Assembly: GCA_014529385.2 (NCBI GenBank) | Contig: CM043947.1 | Span: 121,284,891-121,348,890, forward strand | Origin: Adiantum capillus-veneris | Taxonomy: Eukaryota; Streptophyta; Polypodiopsida; Polypodiales; Pteridaceae | Reading direction: 5' to 3' | Length of the DNA stretch: 64,000 bases | Shown here: positions 1 to 11,585 of the stretch, piece by piece | Layout of the letters: each line of letters begins with the position of its first letter | How positions within the stretch are numbered: the first letter of the stretch is position 1 | Notes under the pieces: generated by a model | The model's input: the letters and a program-made list of their open reading frames with translations, nothing else | Databases searched by the model: none | Told to the model about the DNA's origin: nothing | Position numbers and translations under genes: made by a program

Positions 1-81
1 AGAAAAGTGGTGGTTTGGTTGAGGTGAAAGACTTCAAATCTTGTGGAATTACTCATGCAAGGGAGAAGCAACTTCAAAGGG

Positions 82-1230
82 ATGGCGTATAGTCGGCCAG
101 TGTTTACAGGGAAGGAGGATGTGAAGGACTGGATTGCGGACTTCTAATGGCATACGCCTGGTATGCACATTGTGAATGACGAAGCCAAGCTTCATGTATT
201 TCCTCTTGCGCTCAAAGGAGAAGCTCGAGAGTGGTTTGAAGGTTTAGAGGAAGACAAAAAGCAAACATGGGAATAGGTGAAGCTGGCAATTTTTGACAGG
301 TTTGGGAAGAAACTAACCGCAACAGAAGCGGCGACAAAATTGAGAGGTTTGCAGCAAGATGTTCATGCTTACTTTAAAGAATTTTTGCAACACTTCAAAG
401 GGCTTTGGGTTCAATTAGAGGCAACATCCCAAGTACCTCCAGGGGATTTCTTTAAAGTGCGTTAGTTTATGGATTGTCTCCATCCAAGTGTAAGGGAGAA
501 GGTCGATCAAGATGAGCATGCTACATTTGAAAGAGCTGTGGAAATTGCCGAGGCCAAGAGCAAGAAGATCAAGAGGAGGTGGGAGCAAGGCCTGACACAC
601 GCTAAGCCAGTTGTGGTGCAACCAATGGTCCCCGTGACAACAGATGATAGAGTGGAGCGAGTGGTTCAAGGTCCTGATCCCGTTACAGCCCGGGTTTTGC
701 ATGATCTTGCTGGTCAGTTGCAGGAATGAATTAACATAATGAATAGGAACCAAAGAGAGGAGTGGCCAGCTGGGAGAGGCAGGGGACGAAGGCTACAAGG
801 AAGATGCTACAATTGTGATGAAGAGGGTCATTACGCCCCTGATTGTCCTGAACCACCAAGAGAGAGAGGAGGGATATACCCCCTATATGGACGTGGTCGA
901 GGAAGAATAGAAGAAAATAATCAAGAACGGGCACTAGAAGCACCGCCGCCGCAACAACAACCGCAACCGTTGCCTGCAAATGGAGAAGGTAGGGCTATCA
1001 ACATCATTACCCTTGAGCATCAAGATGTGGATGTTTTGGCCAATACGAGAGCTAGGCATGATAGGGAGAAAGAGACAGAAGAAGAGAGGGAAACAAGAGC
1101 AAGGAAAGGAAAGGCTAAGGTAGAAGACAAACCAGAAAGTAGCAAGAGGCGACAAAGAAGGAAAATTGGTCCAAAGGACTACCTCCTTGGCCAAGGTGTT
1201 GAAGACTATGATATTGCCGACGACATATGA
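82..1230 (+). pseudogene. gag of element A (stop-ridden)
   Basis: Capsid/nucleocapsid precursor that would package element RNA. An ATG at 82 opens a frame that runs through in-frame stops at 145-147 (TAA), 274-276 (TAG), 463-465 (TAG) and 727-729 (TGA) and reaches TGA at 1228-1230. The frame itself never shifts. The retrotransposon gag core (EAREWFEGLEED, then the FMDCLHPSVREKV region) is followed near 805 by one canonical CX2CX4HX4C zinc knuckle (CYNCDEEGHYAPDC). A basic, K/R/E-rich stretch precedes the protease. Several stops can be explained by C-to-T change in CAG, CAA or CGA codons. The gag of E/F is homologous and reads through at the compared sites. Confidence 0.85.
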
Positions 1231-2042
1231 AATCAAAAGGCAAATATATCTTTTGGTCAGTTGGTGGCTTTGAATGCTAAATTGAGGAGGCAGTGGACCA
1301 AGTGTGTGAGTACGTGGCTTCCTTCCAAGAAGGAAAAGCGTCAAAGCATGGTGTCATCTTTGAGGGTTGGTCACCCAATGGATATGGTGCTAATAGTTGA
1401 AGCTATGCTGGGAAAGAAGACGGAAGTGCAAGCATATGTGGATGGTGGTGCCCAGGTGTGTGTCATGACCGAGGCTATCATGAAGGAAGCAGGCGTTAAG
1501 ATGTCAGTGAATGCTTTGATCCATATGAGGATGGCCAACCACAAAAAGGCAAGGTGTCTTGGAATAGCTGAAGATGTGAAGATAAAAGACTTGGGGATTG
1601 AGTGCTTGGTTGATTGCTACATGATGCAAGCAGGTGAGAATGCGTATCCAATCATTTTAGGGAGGCCATTGATTATAACCCTTGGTGCTAAGCAGGATTG
1701 GGGCACGGGCTTGATCACCATCCCCGACAAAGAGAAAGGAAGGACCATTGTCTACAACATGAAGACACATGAGAGCTGTACATAGCCCCTAGTAGAGATG
1801 CAAGATACGGATTCAACGGAAACCACATCATACGATAGTGATGCTTCGTCTACATCATCAGAAGAAAGTGTAGAGGAAGGCTTGATGCAATTATGTCTTG
1901 ATCTTTTTGGGATAAGTGTTGAAAAGGAAGCATCGATGCATGATGTGAAGGTCAAGGAGGAGAAGGAGAGTCCAAAAGCAATTGTAGAGCCTGCCAAAGT
2001 GAATGTAAGGAGCATGCTAGGAGAGGACTTGATAGAAACAGA
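1231..2042 (+). pseudogene. retropepsin region and linker of element A
   Basis: Continues the gag frame after the stop at 1228-1230. The aspartic protease core runs from about 1380 to 1760. The active-site motif is D-G-G-A-Q (near 1440), where the family usually has D-T/S-G, and the downstream ILGRP flap-side motif is kept. TAG at 1783-1785 interrupts it. An acidic, serine-rich linker follows (1798-2042), and the frame is lost in the A-run at 2042-2047, after which pol continues in another phase. The protease would cleave the Gag-Pol polyprotein inside the particle. Confidence 0.8.
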
Positions 2043-5000
2043 AAAAAGGAGTATGAAGACATGTTTACAGAGTTTCCAAAGCTATTTGCCACTGAATATA
2101 CAGAGTTGCAAGGAGCTAAAGGAGTCGAGCATAAGATCAATCTAAAAGAAGGTGCCAAGACAAAGGTTCAAAAGCTTAGGAGGTTGGGGGTCATTCATGA
2201 GAAGGCACTTCATGAAGAGGTGACGAAGCTTTTGGAAGCAGATTTCATCTTTCGAGTGGAGGAGTCCGAATGGGTCTCTCCAGTTGTTATTGTGCCTAAG
2301 AAGAACGGAAGATTTAGGATATGTGTTGATTTCAAACCTTTGAATGCTGCCACAAAAAGGAATCATTACCCACTATCCTTTCTAGATGAAATCCTCAATC
2401 AGGTTGCAGGTCATGAACGTTACTCAATCATGGATGGGTTTTCTGGCTACTTTCAGATCTTGATAGCAATTGAAGATCGATTGAAGACGACCTTCATTAC
2501 TCCTTGGGGTTGTTTTGCCTACAAAAGAATGCCTTTTGGGCTGGTTAATGCATATGCTACCTTCCACGGATGGATGAATAGAGTGTTTTGTCCCTACTTG
2601 GGTAAGTTCATTCGTGTTTTCATGGATGACATTGGGTGTTATAGCTCAAGGGTCACACATTTGGAGAAGTTGAGGTTGAGTTTTGAAAGGCTTCAATAAG
2701 AGGGTGGGCAACTCAACCCAAAGAAGTGTAAGTTTGCTCATTCCAGAGTCCATTTGCTAGGACATGTGGTTTCGCAAAATGGAATAGAAGCTGACCCAGA
2801 GAAAGTTAAGGCTTTATTGCTTATGGATCCACCGAGCAACACAAAGGATTTGGCATCATTTGTGCATAAGCTCAGGTACTTGTCACGTTTTTTCTGGATG
2901 CTATGTCAGTATGTGTATCCTCTCCAGAAATTGAGTCAAAGAGTTCAAGGGTTTGAATGGAATGCAGACATGCAACGGGCTTTTGATGGCATCAAGGAGG
3001 TATTGTGTGCTTTACCAACAGTGAGTCCTTCCGACTTGCAGTCGATTTTCTATGTATCTATTAGTGTGGGGTTAGTAGATTTTGGGTCGGTTCTCTTACA
3101 AAAGCAAGGAAGGAACTTCAAGCCAGTTTATTTTGATAGCAAGATGAAGAATGTAAGCAAGTTCTCCTATACGAAAATGGAACAGTGGGTATTTGCCTTG
3201 GTTCTTGCATGTCAAAGGTTTAAAACCTATTTGTTGCCCCAAAAGTTCTATGTGCTCACCACATCGAATCTTTTGCCGGATGTAGTACAACATTTGAAGC
3301 CTAGTAAGCGCATCTTAAAGTGGACTTTGGAGCTTCAAGAGTATGAGTTTGAGTTTAAAGTGGATCATTTTGTTAAAGCTCACTTGGCAGACATGGTGGT
3401 ACTTAAGGGGGGCGAGCTTCCATCTTACCCAAGGGTTGACAAGGATGATCATGAAGAGGAAGTAGATATTACAGATGCGTATACATTGATGTTTGATGGT
3501 GCATACAGGAAAGTTCTTCAAAAGGAAAGTGGTGGGGTAGTCATTAAGAACCCAAAAGGCGATGTAATCTTTTCTAGAGCTTACAATCTTGATGAAGCTG
3601 AAAGTAACAATGAGGCCGAGTACCTCATGCTTTTCCTTGGGTTGAAGCAGTGTGTTGAGTTTGGACTGAAGAGGGTCATTGCAAAAGGGGATGCATTGCT
3701 AGTCATGAATCAGTTGCTTGGTTTGTGGAATGTTAAGAAAGACAATTTAAAGAAGTGGTTCTATGGCATCAAGAAGCTTTTGTATGAGTTTGAGAAGATA
3801 CAGCTTAAGCATGTTCCTCGTGAGCAGAATAAAGAAGCTGATGAGTTGGCTAGGGACAAGTTGGATGCCTTGGTAGCTCCTTTAAAGGTCAAGGAAGCCT
3901 TGTATGCAGGAAGGGAATCATTGCAAGATGTAGAAGTATTTCTTGGTAAAGGGCAATGTCTAGAGGGCATGTCAAAGGTTCGGCGTAAGAGAATAGTTGC
4001 AAAAGCAAGAAACTACACATTAATAGGTGAGGATCTCATGCTTTATGGCAAGGATAGCATTTTGAGAAAAGTGCCGTACAAAGAAGAGATAGGCTTGATT
4101 TTGGAGCACTGCCATGAAGAAACAGGCCATCAAGGCAAGGATCAGGTTGTCTTTCGTGTTTTGAGAGCAGGTTACTGTTGGCCCTCTATGATGAGAGATG
4201 CTTATTTTTGGTGGAAGTCATGTCATGAATGCCAAGTGTTTGCAAATCGGAAGCTTTTGGCTGAGCCTCAGAAAGCTATAATGTCTTTTGATGCATTTGC
4301 AAAATGGGGAGTAGATGCTGTAGGTCCAATGCCAAGGACCAACAATGGTAAAAGGTATATCCTTGTGGCTGTGGACTATTTGACAAAATGGGTGGAGGCA
4401 AGAGTAGTGAAAGATGTAACAGCAGGAAGAGTGGCCTCTTTTTTATACGAACAGGTGTGTTGCAGGTTTGGAGCTCCTATGGTTATTATTTCTGATCGTG
4501 GACCAGGGTTTAGGGGAAAACTTGTTGCTGCTCTCATGGATAAATTGAAAATTCAACATAGGCATTCTTCTCCTTACTACCCACAATGCAATGGGTTGGT
4601 TGAGAACTGCAATGGGCAAATTGTAAGGATGCTATCAAAGTATGCTAGAGAGCATCCTAAAGAGTGGGACTTGGACTTGGAAAAGTGCTTGTGGTCTTAT
4701 AGAACCGCGTATAGAGTGTCAACACAGTTTACACCATATGAAATTGTTTATGGAAAAGAAGCTCTTATGTCCATACAAGTGCAGTTGGATGCCTTGAAGT
4801 TGTTGTGCAGAATGCAAGGTGAGCATAGTGACAAGCTGCAAGAAAGAATTCTTTCTCTAGAGTTGTTGCGAATGAATAGAGAGAAAGCCAGTGATTATTA
4901 TCTTCAACAAGCAGAGACAAGGATGGAGAAAATGAATAAGAGGCTGCCAAAGAAAGAAATCAAAGAGGGGGATCTGGTGATGAAGTATGATTCTCGCTTG

Positions 5001-5210
5001 GATTTTACTTTTCAAAAGAAGTTGAGGGACAAATGGTTGGGTCCATACAGAGTGAAGCATATATTTCCTAATGGCACCTATGAGTTGGAAAAAATGTCTG
5101 GTGAACGTTTGCACTACAAAATAAATGGGTATCAGTTGAAGAAATATTTTGCGAGAGATATGGTCCCAGATGCAAATAGTCTCTTAGTTGAGCATAAATG
5201 CTCTACCTAG
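2043..5210 (+). pseudogene. pol of element A: RT, RNase H, archaeal-type RNase H, integrase
   Basis: One frame from 2043 to TAG at 5208-5210, broken only by TAA at 2697-2699. RT: SEWVSPVV, VDFKPLN, and the catalytic FMDD at 2619-2630. The following gypsy RNase H has lost its acids (YVSISVG where D-A-S is expected, TTSNLL where T-D-H is expected). A second RNase H of the archaeal type keeps FDGAY (Asp at 3495), NNEAEY and KGDALL. Integrase: an H/H/C/C module at about 4105-4240, then D (4314), D (4494) and E (4602), the last two 35 residues apart. The C-terminus ends with a short conserved strand-rich region; I see no chromodomain. It would copy the RNA to cDNA and insert it. Confidence 0.88.
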
Positions 5211-5224
5211 AGGGTGGGCAATGA
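5208..5224 (+). promoter_or_regulatory. polypurine tract of element A
   Basis: The purine-rich AGAGGGTGGGCAATGA directly precedes the LTR and would prime plus-strand DNA synthesis. The E element has an equivalent GGGGGGTGGGCAATGA just before its LTR, which supports both the tract and the LTR start at 5225. Confidence 0.75.
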
Positions 5225-6446
5225 TGATAGACCGCTTTTGACGTGTACAAAGTAGCGTTTATATGCATGGTCATATGTACAAAAAGATGTAAATACATGC
5301 ATTTGGGATCTTTGCAAAGTGGTTTCAAGTTCAAAAAAAGATGCAATGTGTACACATTGTGAATAGTCAGGTTCGTGCGCTAGCAGTGGAACACATGTAC
5401 ATGCCCGTATAGGGTATCGGGGCCTTGGATATGGTTTTAGGTGGCTTATTTTGGTTCTAGATAATGTTTTTGAGCTTTCTAGAATGTAAATAATGCAAGT
5501 GACAAGTGTGGGTACTCTCATCCCGCTGGAGAAGTTTGACACATGTGGTAACTGTCTATTTGCGGCGCCTGATCTGCGGTGATACGTGCATCGCCCTAGA
5601 AGTGGTCAAAAGTGGAATGTGGGGATGTGGAAATGTGCTTTGGGTATCGAGGATCAAGCGTGCAAAATTTGGTGAATTTTGGAGTCCGTTTGGGGGTTTT
5701 CCTGCGAAAAATGCCCTCCGGGGGTCAAAACTGGCCAAAATAGGGCCAAAAAAGGTCAAAAAAGGTGTGAAATGGCTTCAAATTGCCACATCACTCACGG
5801 TGCCGTGATGGTTCCAGCTGAGGGGGTACTTTTGAAGAGCAATATCAACACTTTGACCCCTCTGTGTGTGGGAGGAAGCAAGGTTCCTACAGGTGGTCTA
5901 GTGCAGTCCCGTTGCGTTCCTGTCCTGTTTTCGAGTGTGTGGAGGAGTGAATGAGAGCTTTCTCTCTTCAATTTTGCACTTGGGAGAGCCTATGGAAGTT
6001 CTGAGGTTTCCATGGATGTGTGTGTGCAAGGAATTGAGGGAAGAAGGTGCGGCTTTCTGCAAGACTATGTGACCTTGTATCGGTGCCATTAGGGTTGGCG
6101 CTACTCCAAAGAGTCTAACAGAGTGGAGTTTGGTGAAACTTTTGCAATGGTTTGAGAGTGGCCTTTTTTGGCTGGAGTTTTTGGTTTTTTGATGGTTTTT
6201 CTTGTATATTTTGGTCACCATCAAGCGTGATTTCAAGTGTTGATCACTTCGACTCACCTTGTAGTGTCTACGGGCAGGCAAGGGCTTGTAGGTCGAGGCG
6301 TTTGGAGTTTGAATTGAGCTTGTGGGTAGAGTTTTTAGGGAGCTTTTGAGTGGTAGTGAGTGAGGTGAGGAATTCAAGTAAATTCCTTGTGTTGTGTTGA
6401 GTTGTCTGGGTGTGTGAGTGTGCGCACGACATCTTTTGCTCCATCA
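5225..6446 (+). repeat. 3' LTR of element A
   Basis: Starts TGATAGACC after the polypurine tract and ends CCATCA where the antisense RT of element H resumes, giving about 1.2 kb. The first five bases after it, GCGGC (6447-6451), would be one target-site copy; the other lies outside the window. No second copy of this LTR is present here to confirm the ends. Small open frames inside (5506-5954, 6152-6587) show no domain and I read them as chance. Confidence 0.7.
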
Positions 6447-7234
6447 GCGGCATTGACCTTCTTGAGATCCACTCACACTGTGAGTTTCGCATTCTTCTTT
6501 GGCACAATCAATATTGGAGACACCCATTCTGAATGCTCAATAGGGTATATGAAACCGCATTCCACAAGCTTTTCAATCTCTTTTTGAACGATTTTTGCAT
6601 ATTTAGGATTCATTGGGTAGGGTCGTTGCTAAACTGGTTTAGCCATGCTATTCATGGGGATTGTGTGTTGCACCACGGAAGGTGGAACACCTTTCATATC
6701 ATGATATGTCCAGGCAAATATATCCCTGAATTCCTTGAGAAGTTCTTTAAGTACACACTCCTCAGTCTCCGTGAGATCTTGGGCAATGAAAACAGGTTTA
6801 GACTCTTCTCTTGGGTCTGCTAACTCTATTTCCTTAACTATCGCTGGACCGTCACAGACTCCATTGCTCCCATCGATAGGTTTTCTTTGAGCCTTTGTAT
6901 ACACAACCTTACGTTCCTCCGTGGTATAGCATTTGAAATGTTCAGGTGTAGGGTGTAAGTTTGTGGGGTCCTGTTGTTTTGTGGACTCTGATTTCACTTC
7001 CGATTCCTTTTGTTGTTGAGCTAAGTCTCGATTTTGTCGTCTCCTTACATTACAGCTCAACTTTGGCTTCTCTGTAGCCTCTAGTTGTGCGATGTCAATG
7101 GGTTGTGGACTACACCACATAATGCTTTGAAGGTATTCACCCCACTGATCTACCAACATTCGATGAGCATCACATGCCCCTATATAATTAAGCCATTCTG
7201 TGATAGATTTCTTTTCATTTATTCTAGCACGCAT
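6447..7234 (-). pseudogene. pre-RT linker and RT N-terminus of element H
   Basis: The minus-strand frame from 7234 carries an acidic/basic linker, then LKELLKEFRDIFAWTYHD and the HTIPM motif typical of the gypsy RT entry, and a stop near 6629. It continues in the same frame through the conserved SEWVSP and VPKKN motifs to VDLKKVNAA at about 6447. RT is cut there by insertion of element A, before any catalytic residue. It cannot be functional. Confidence 0.8.
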
Positions 7235-7302
7235 ATTTGCTCGATATCGTCGCCTCTTATATCTCTTACTCTTCTTGTTTAATTCTCGATTACGGCCGAT
7301 CT

Positions 7303-8340
7303 CTAGTGAGAATAGTCACTAGATGAATCACTTCTTGTGTCTTCTGCTCCCTTGGATAGATTTTCATCTAGGGTACCACTGGCCCTTGAATGGTTTGTCC
7401 CCACATTTGCATTAAGATTTAACTCAGATTCTTTATCCTCAGAGTCAATTTCAATTGATGATTCTGACCCCAAATCATGTGGGCTATAGTCTTGTGAGGC
7501 GCTACTGGTTCCAATGCCAGTAAAACCTTCATCTTGTAGGTTATCAGAAGCTATATGCATTGCTTCTAGCATATTTAAGGGTACAAGTGGTGGCATTTCA
7601 TCCCCCTCAAGTGTTACCCAGGTCGTCCCCCTATTTCCCCAAGTGTCTATGGTTGCTGCTAGGTGGACCCAATCCACATTGTCCAACTCAGTCATCCCAG
7701 GTAGTACATCCATATAAGGAGAATCTTCTCCAACATCAGTGTCCGCTTTACACGTGTAACAATACTGTAATGGGGCTGAGTGAACTGTGGTGTCAGATCT
7801 ATGATCAATTATAAACTTGTTTCCTAGAGGATGTGCTCGACCAGTCACAAGATCCACTCGAATGACAGAATCTTGGAACTGCAAGTAGTCCTGATTTTTA
7901 GACCAGTCACAAACCATTTTTGCTTCCCTCATGAAAGGACGTCCTAAGATCATCTCCGATGCCATTTTTGAGAAATCCATAACAATAAAGGTGATCCTTA
8001 TTTTATGTCCAAAGACCTTGATCTTGACATCTTCTAGCATCCCAATAGGTTTAACAATAGAACCATTGGCCATCTTCACTACTATGGTTGTGGTCTCAAG
8101 GTGAGGTCTTCCCATAGTTTCCTAGCAATTTTTAGTCACAATGCTAACCCCAGTGCCACCATCAAGGATTCCCTTCACAGTTAATCCCTTAGTAGTGATT
8201 GGTATGGTCGCATTGGATTCATCACCCTCAAAGTATTGTCCCAACTTGTTAACAGGTATTTCTATAACAAGGTTCTCATCTAGGTTGGGTTGTGGATCTA
8301 AGTGTTCCTCCTCTATCGACATCTCCCCAGCTCCCTCCAT
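7303..8340 (-). pseudogene. retropepsin and acidic linker of element H
   Basis: Minus-strand frame from 8340 to 7303 with a stop at 8122-8124. The active site reads I-L-D-G-G-T-G (Asp-Gly-Gly codons at 8155-8163), again D-G-G rather than D-T/S-G. After the stop the same frame has the MANGS, EDVKIKV and MILGRPFM segments of the retropepsin fold, then a Ser/Asp/Glu-rich linker of about 150 residues. The order matches the protease-linker-RT region of element B. The linker has no recognised function. Confidence 0.75.
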
Positions 8341-8397
8341 GTGTGGAAATTGTGGTAGCCCAAACTTTAGTTCTCCATTGAGGAAGGCTCAAAGAGC

Positions 8398-9211
8398 TTA
8401 GACTAGCTCAGGGCCTTTATATAGTTTGGACATGATGGTGGTTCTAACTTCTGAAGATATGAAATCCATCAATTTGGCAATATTTAACGGCACCTTTTGG
8501 ACTTCAGTCCCTTGACGTGGGGAAGATGGGATCTCCATTTCTTCAATAGGATCAAGTAGTCCATCTGTAAACATTCTTTCCATAAAGAAGTGAGTACGCC
8601 CACTTTCCCATGACTTTAAGGCACTTTCTTCTTGGATGACACTAGGTATGGCTAAGGGTCTATGGACTTGGTGAGGTTGTTGTTGCGTAGGGAACACGGC
8701 GTCTGTAATCTGGATCTGCCTAGGTGCTGGTTCTAGATCCCTTTGGGTATCTTCTACCAAACTCCTTAATTGCTTGACTCGTTCGATCTCCTCTGTAGGG
8801 TTTGGGTAAGTTCCTATCTTCTTTTGGATCCTGGCCATTGTGGTTCATGAAGATCTTCCTTGTTGGTTTCTATCTTAGTGGTCATTTTGGTCTCCATGGT
8901 TTCACCTGAATCAGAATCCTCTTCAACGTCGTTCATATATACGGGGTCGTCACCAGTCCTTATGTTGGTCTTTGAACTGGGGTCTGACTTCGCTGCTTTT
9001 TGCGATCTCTTCCTTCGTGTTTTCTCCTTTTTTTGAGATTGGGCAATTGATGTTGTGTCTCTTTCCTCAAGGATATAGTTTTGTTTTTGGAGCATCTATC
9101 GTGTGAGTACGCTTACTGGTACCACAGGTGTACTTTGTGATGGATCCTCGGTAACTTCAATCAAGTTTAATGGCGTGATCTTTGGTGCATTTGGATTATT
9201 TGGACATTGGG
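8398..9211 (-). pseudogene. upstream Gag-Pol part of element H, unrecognised
   Basis: Two frames (8838-8398, and 9095-8814 with an upstream open extension) encode a charged protein with a KKEKTRRKRSQK basic patch and an acidic VEEDSDSGE patch, then a segment ending just before the protease. I see no zinc knuckle and no gag core. By position it is the gag C-terminus or gag-protease linker of H. A frame change near 8820 and a stop at 8398-8400 break it. Confidence 0.5.
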
Positions 9212-9645
9212 TGTTAGCGGCTGGATACACCCAACGGAGAATGATTGCTCGACAGGATAAGGACATAGAGTGATGTTCCCATTGACTTAAGAGTTCCAGA
9301 ACTTCTTTTAGAAGTGAAATTGGACCTTGTTTGACCTTTTGCCGGAGCAAAGACGGAATTAAGACTTTCCCTGTAAATTGACCAACATTCGAGAGAAGTA
9401 CAGTTCCAGATTAGCAGACCTAATCAGGAACATTTGAAGTGTATAAAATACAGTAGTAGTTGAGGTTAACCCTCCAGTTATACCAATCATTACTAAGACC
9501 ACCTCTAGCTGTTAAATGCTTTGATTCGATTGCCGAACTTAAATGCTTGTGTACAGGTATATTCAGAGGCAAAGCAAGAAGTTGTGCGGAAACTGATCGT
9601 TCGCCAGGTGCGTGGTTGGATTTGTGATAAATTGTATTTGTAAGT
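9212..9645 (+). repeat. probable 5' LTR and leader of element B
   Basis: TGTTAGCGGCT starts at 9212. The first 47 bases match the LTR start at 41974 with about four differences, and similarity then ends. A TATA-like TATAAAATAC lies at 9441. The gag ATG follows at 9646. I cannot fix the LTR end or a primer-binding site, and no second copy of 9259-9645 exists in the window, so the LTR call is an inference from position and from the shared terminus. Confidence 0.4.
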
Positions 9646-11585
9646 TTGATGAACCTAAGATCAGGAAGACACATTCTTAGAGATCAAAAGGTGGCAGGTG
9701 ATCAGGGTAGCTTAGTGTCCACCGAGGAGAGGGTAACTCAAGCAAGGCTAGATCCACTAGCACCGATCATTGAGGAGGGTAGTGATACCGACACTTCATC
9801 CGCCGATAAGTCCTTCTTCATGATGGGTAGTCAACAACCAGGAGGTTTCTCCGATGAGAGACCAATGCTAGGAGGAAGCACCTCCCAAAATCCTTTGAAC
9901 GATACCAAGTTCACTATAATCTTCTTAGAAGGAACAAACTCGAGGGGAGCCCTAGTTTATTCTGACTATCGAGGACGCAAGTGTATTTGTATTGAAGAAA
10001 GACCTGTTCAGAGACTGGAGATAATTCGATTCTATGATGATGGAGATAGATTCCGAGACGAAAAGGGGAACCACTATCTGATAGTCAGTAACCCTGAGGA
10101 TTACAATAGATATGGAGATAACGTGGCAAAAGGAAAAATGGTTTCGAAAACTCAAGAACCACCTCCAAACATTGGTCGCCCTGGAGCTCTTTTTATGTAT
10201 GATAAGTAAAAAACCAGAGTTTCTACTTATAATGTGAATGTGGGAATTTACAAGCACGAGAGCGAGGGAGTACTCTCTTTATTTCGATGCAAAGAACCCT
10301 ACCCAAACGAATTAAACAAAGACAAGGTTCTTTACTTATTCTCTTATGAAATTTCTACGAGGAAGGATATCATTTTTGTTGATAGGTACGGGCGAGAATA
10401 CAAACGTATTCTCCCAGAGGAGGTAGAAAAGGAAACACTTCCAGAGACATCAAGATATGCCCCCGAAGAAGTGCCAAGGGTCACCTACACCCCTAGCAAA
10501 TCGACAAATCCATTTTTAGAAGAGTATGACACGACCTCACATTCTAACCAACAACAGACGTTCAACTAATAGAACCAACAAGCAACCCAACCATCATTGA
10601 GGGCATGGATTTGACAAAGTGCGACATTAGAACAAGAACAAAATTGAGATGGTTATCGAGCTGCACGAGGTCTAAGGGATTTACAAGAACCACCACTCTA
10701 TTCAGGGTATCAAGGCGAGAGTAAGCCAAAAAACCAAGGCCTGTAAGACAACCCATAGAACGAGTTCGAAGAGATGAACCATCTCTTGCAAAAACCGTCA
10801 GAAATCATGGCTTAGGAGCACCTATGGGAGAGGAACCCTCCCACTACCAAAGGCCAAAGGAGGTATATCGATTGGGACGAGGAGAACCAATGATGAGATT
10901 TGTAGACCATCGTAGAATTAGACCTTCTCAGGTGCAAAAATGGGTAAACAAGAAATACACGGGAAACAGAGATCCTAGGGATCATGTAGTAGCTTTTGTG
11001 CGTGTAATTAGAGTTGAAGAGGTGTTAGACTTCCCTACCCAATTTGCAGGATTTGGACTGACCCTAGAGGAGGATGCTGCTACTTGATTTGAATCTGTGG
11101 AGCGTAGAGACTTTGAGTCTATGGAGGAGGTGTTTGATGAGTTTATTGAGGAATTCTCACAAAGGGGGATAGCTCATAATACAGTCTCACAAATCTATAA
11201 ATTCAAACAAAAAGAAGGGGAGTCTGTGCGAAAGGAAGCCCTACGACTAAAAAGATATCTTCAGTTCTGCCCTGTGGAAGAATTGCCAACTCAGTCCAGA
11301 CTTATGCTGATATTTATTCAAGGACTATGGAATGCAGATCTCCAGAAGGACTTACATATGAAGAGGAGCACGACGTTAAATGAGTTAACTAAGGAAGCTC
11401 TTTACCTTGTAGACAATTGCGCGGTCTACAAGGAGGTTGAATTCAAGGATCTTGATGACGATTCATCCTCACAACAAAGTGGAAGCAACTCCGCTAAGAC
11501 AACACCAAAAGCAAAAATAGGTGTAAGCCAGGAGAAACTTGTAGAAGAAGTGCTAAAAAAGATTAACCTGTATGCAAAACCTTAG
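9646..11585 (+). pseudogene. gag of element B
   Basis: Starts MMNLRSG, like the MHLRSG start of fragment G. The first part (9646-10569, stops at 10207 and 10567) is acidic and polar with no known domain. After a shift between 10570 and 10824 the frame 10824-11585 holds a retrotransposon gag core (FESMEEVFDEFIEEF, ending near LYLVDNCAVY), broken by TGA at 11085-11087. The family would form the capsid. A zinc-knuckle remnant, HVTEECYYN, follows near 11630 but lacks the first cysteine pair. I chose the ATG at 9646 because it begins the MxLRSG motif. Confidence 0.7.

Larger units (their letters stand above)
1..6446 (+). mobile_element. Ty3/gypsy Tat-like element A (5' end outside window)
   Basis: The order gag, retropepsin, RT, RNase H, archaeal-type RNase H, integrase, polypurine tract and LTR is visible on the plus strand. 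The 5' LTR and primer site lie left of the window. The dual RNase H and the absence of a chromodomain after the integrase fit the Tat group of plant gypsy elements (family knowledge). Seven in-frame stops and one frameshift make the copy non-autonomous. Its 3' LTR ends at 6446, exactly where the minus-strand RT of element H resumes, so A was inserted into H. The closest relative in the window is the E/F array: the integrase end, polypurine tract and RT are alike. Confidence 0.9.
6447..9211 (-). mobile_element. Ty3/gypsy element H, truncated on both sides
   Basis: Read on the minus strand: an uncharacterised upstream polyprotein part (9211-8398), protease (8340-7303), and the RT start (7234-6447). 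The RT stops dead at 6447 where LTR A ends, so the missing RT, RNase H and integrase are expected left of element A, outside the window. The right edge is placed at 9211 because an LTR-start-like sequence begins at 9212; this edge is uncertain. H and B are related but distinct: both have a long acidic linker and an FAWxYxDxKGV motif before RT. Confidence 0.7.

Noticed and set aside
5506-6823. Open frames across LTR A and into H
   Set aside because: They lie in LTR sequence or antisense to the H RT, with no domain.
9096-9350. Minus-strand frame crossing 9212 as part of H gag
   Set aside because: The part right of 9212 overlaps an LTR-start sequence shared with 41974, so the open frame there is probably chance.
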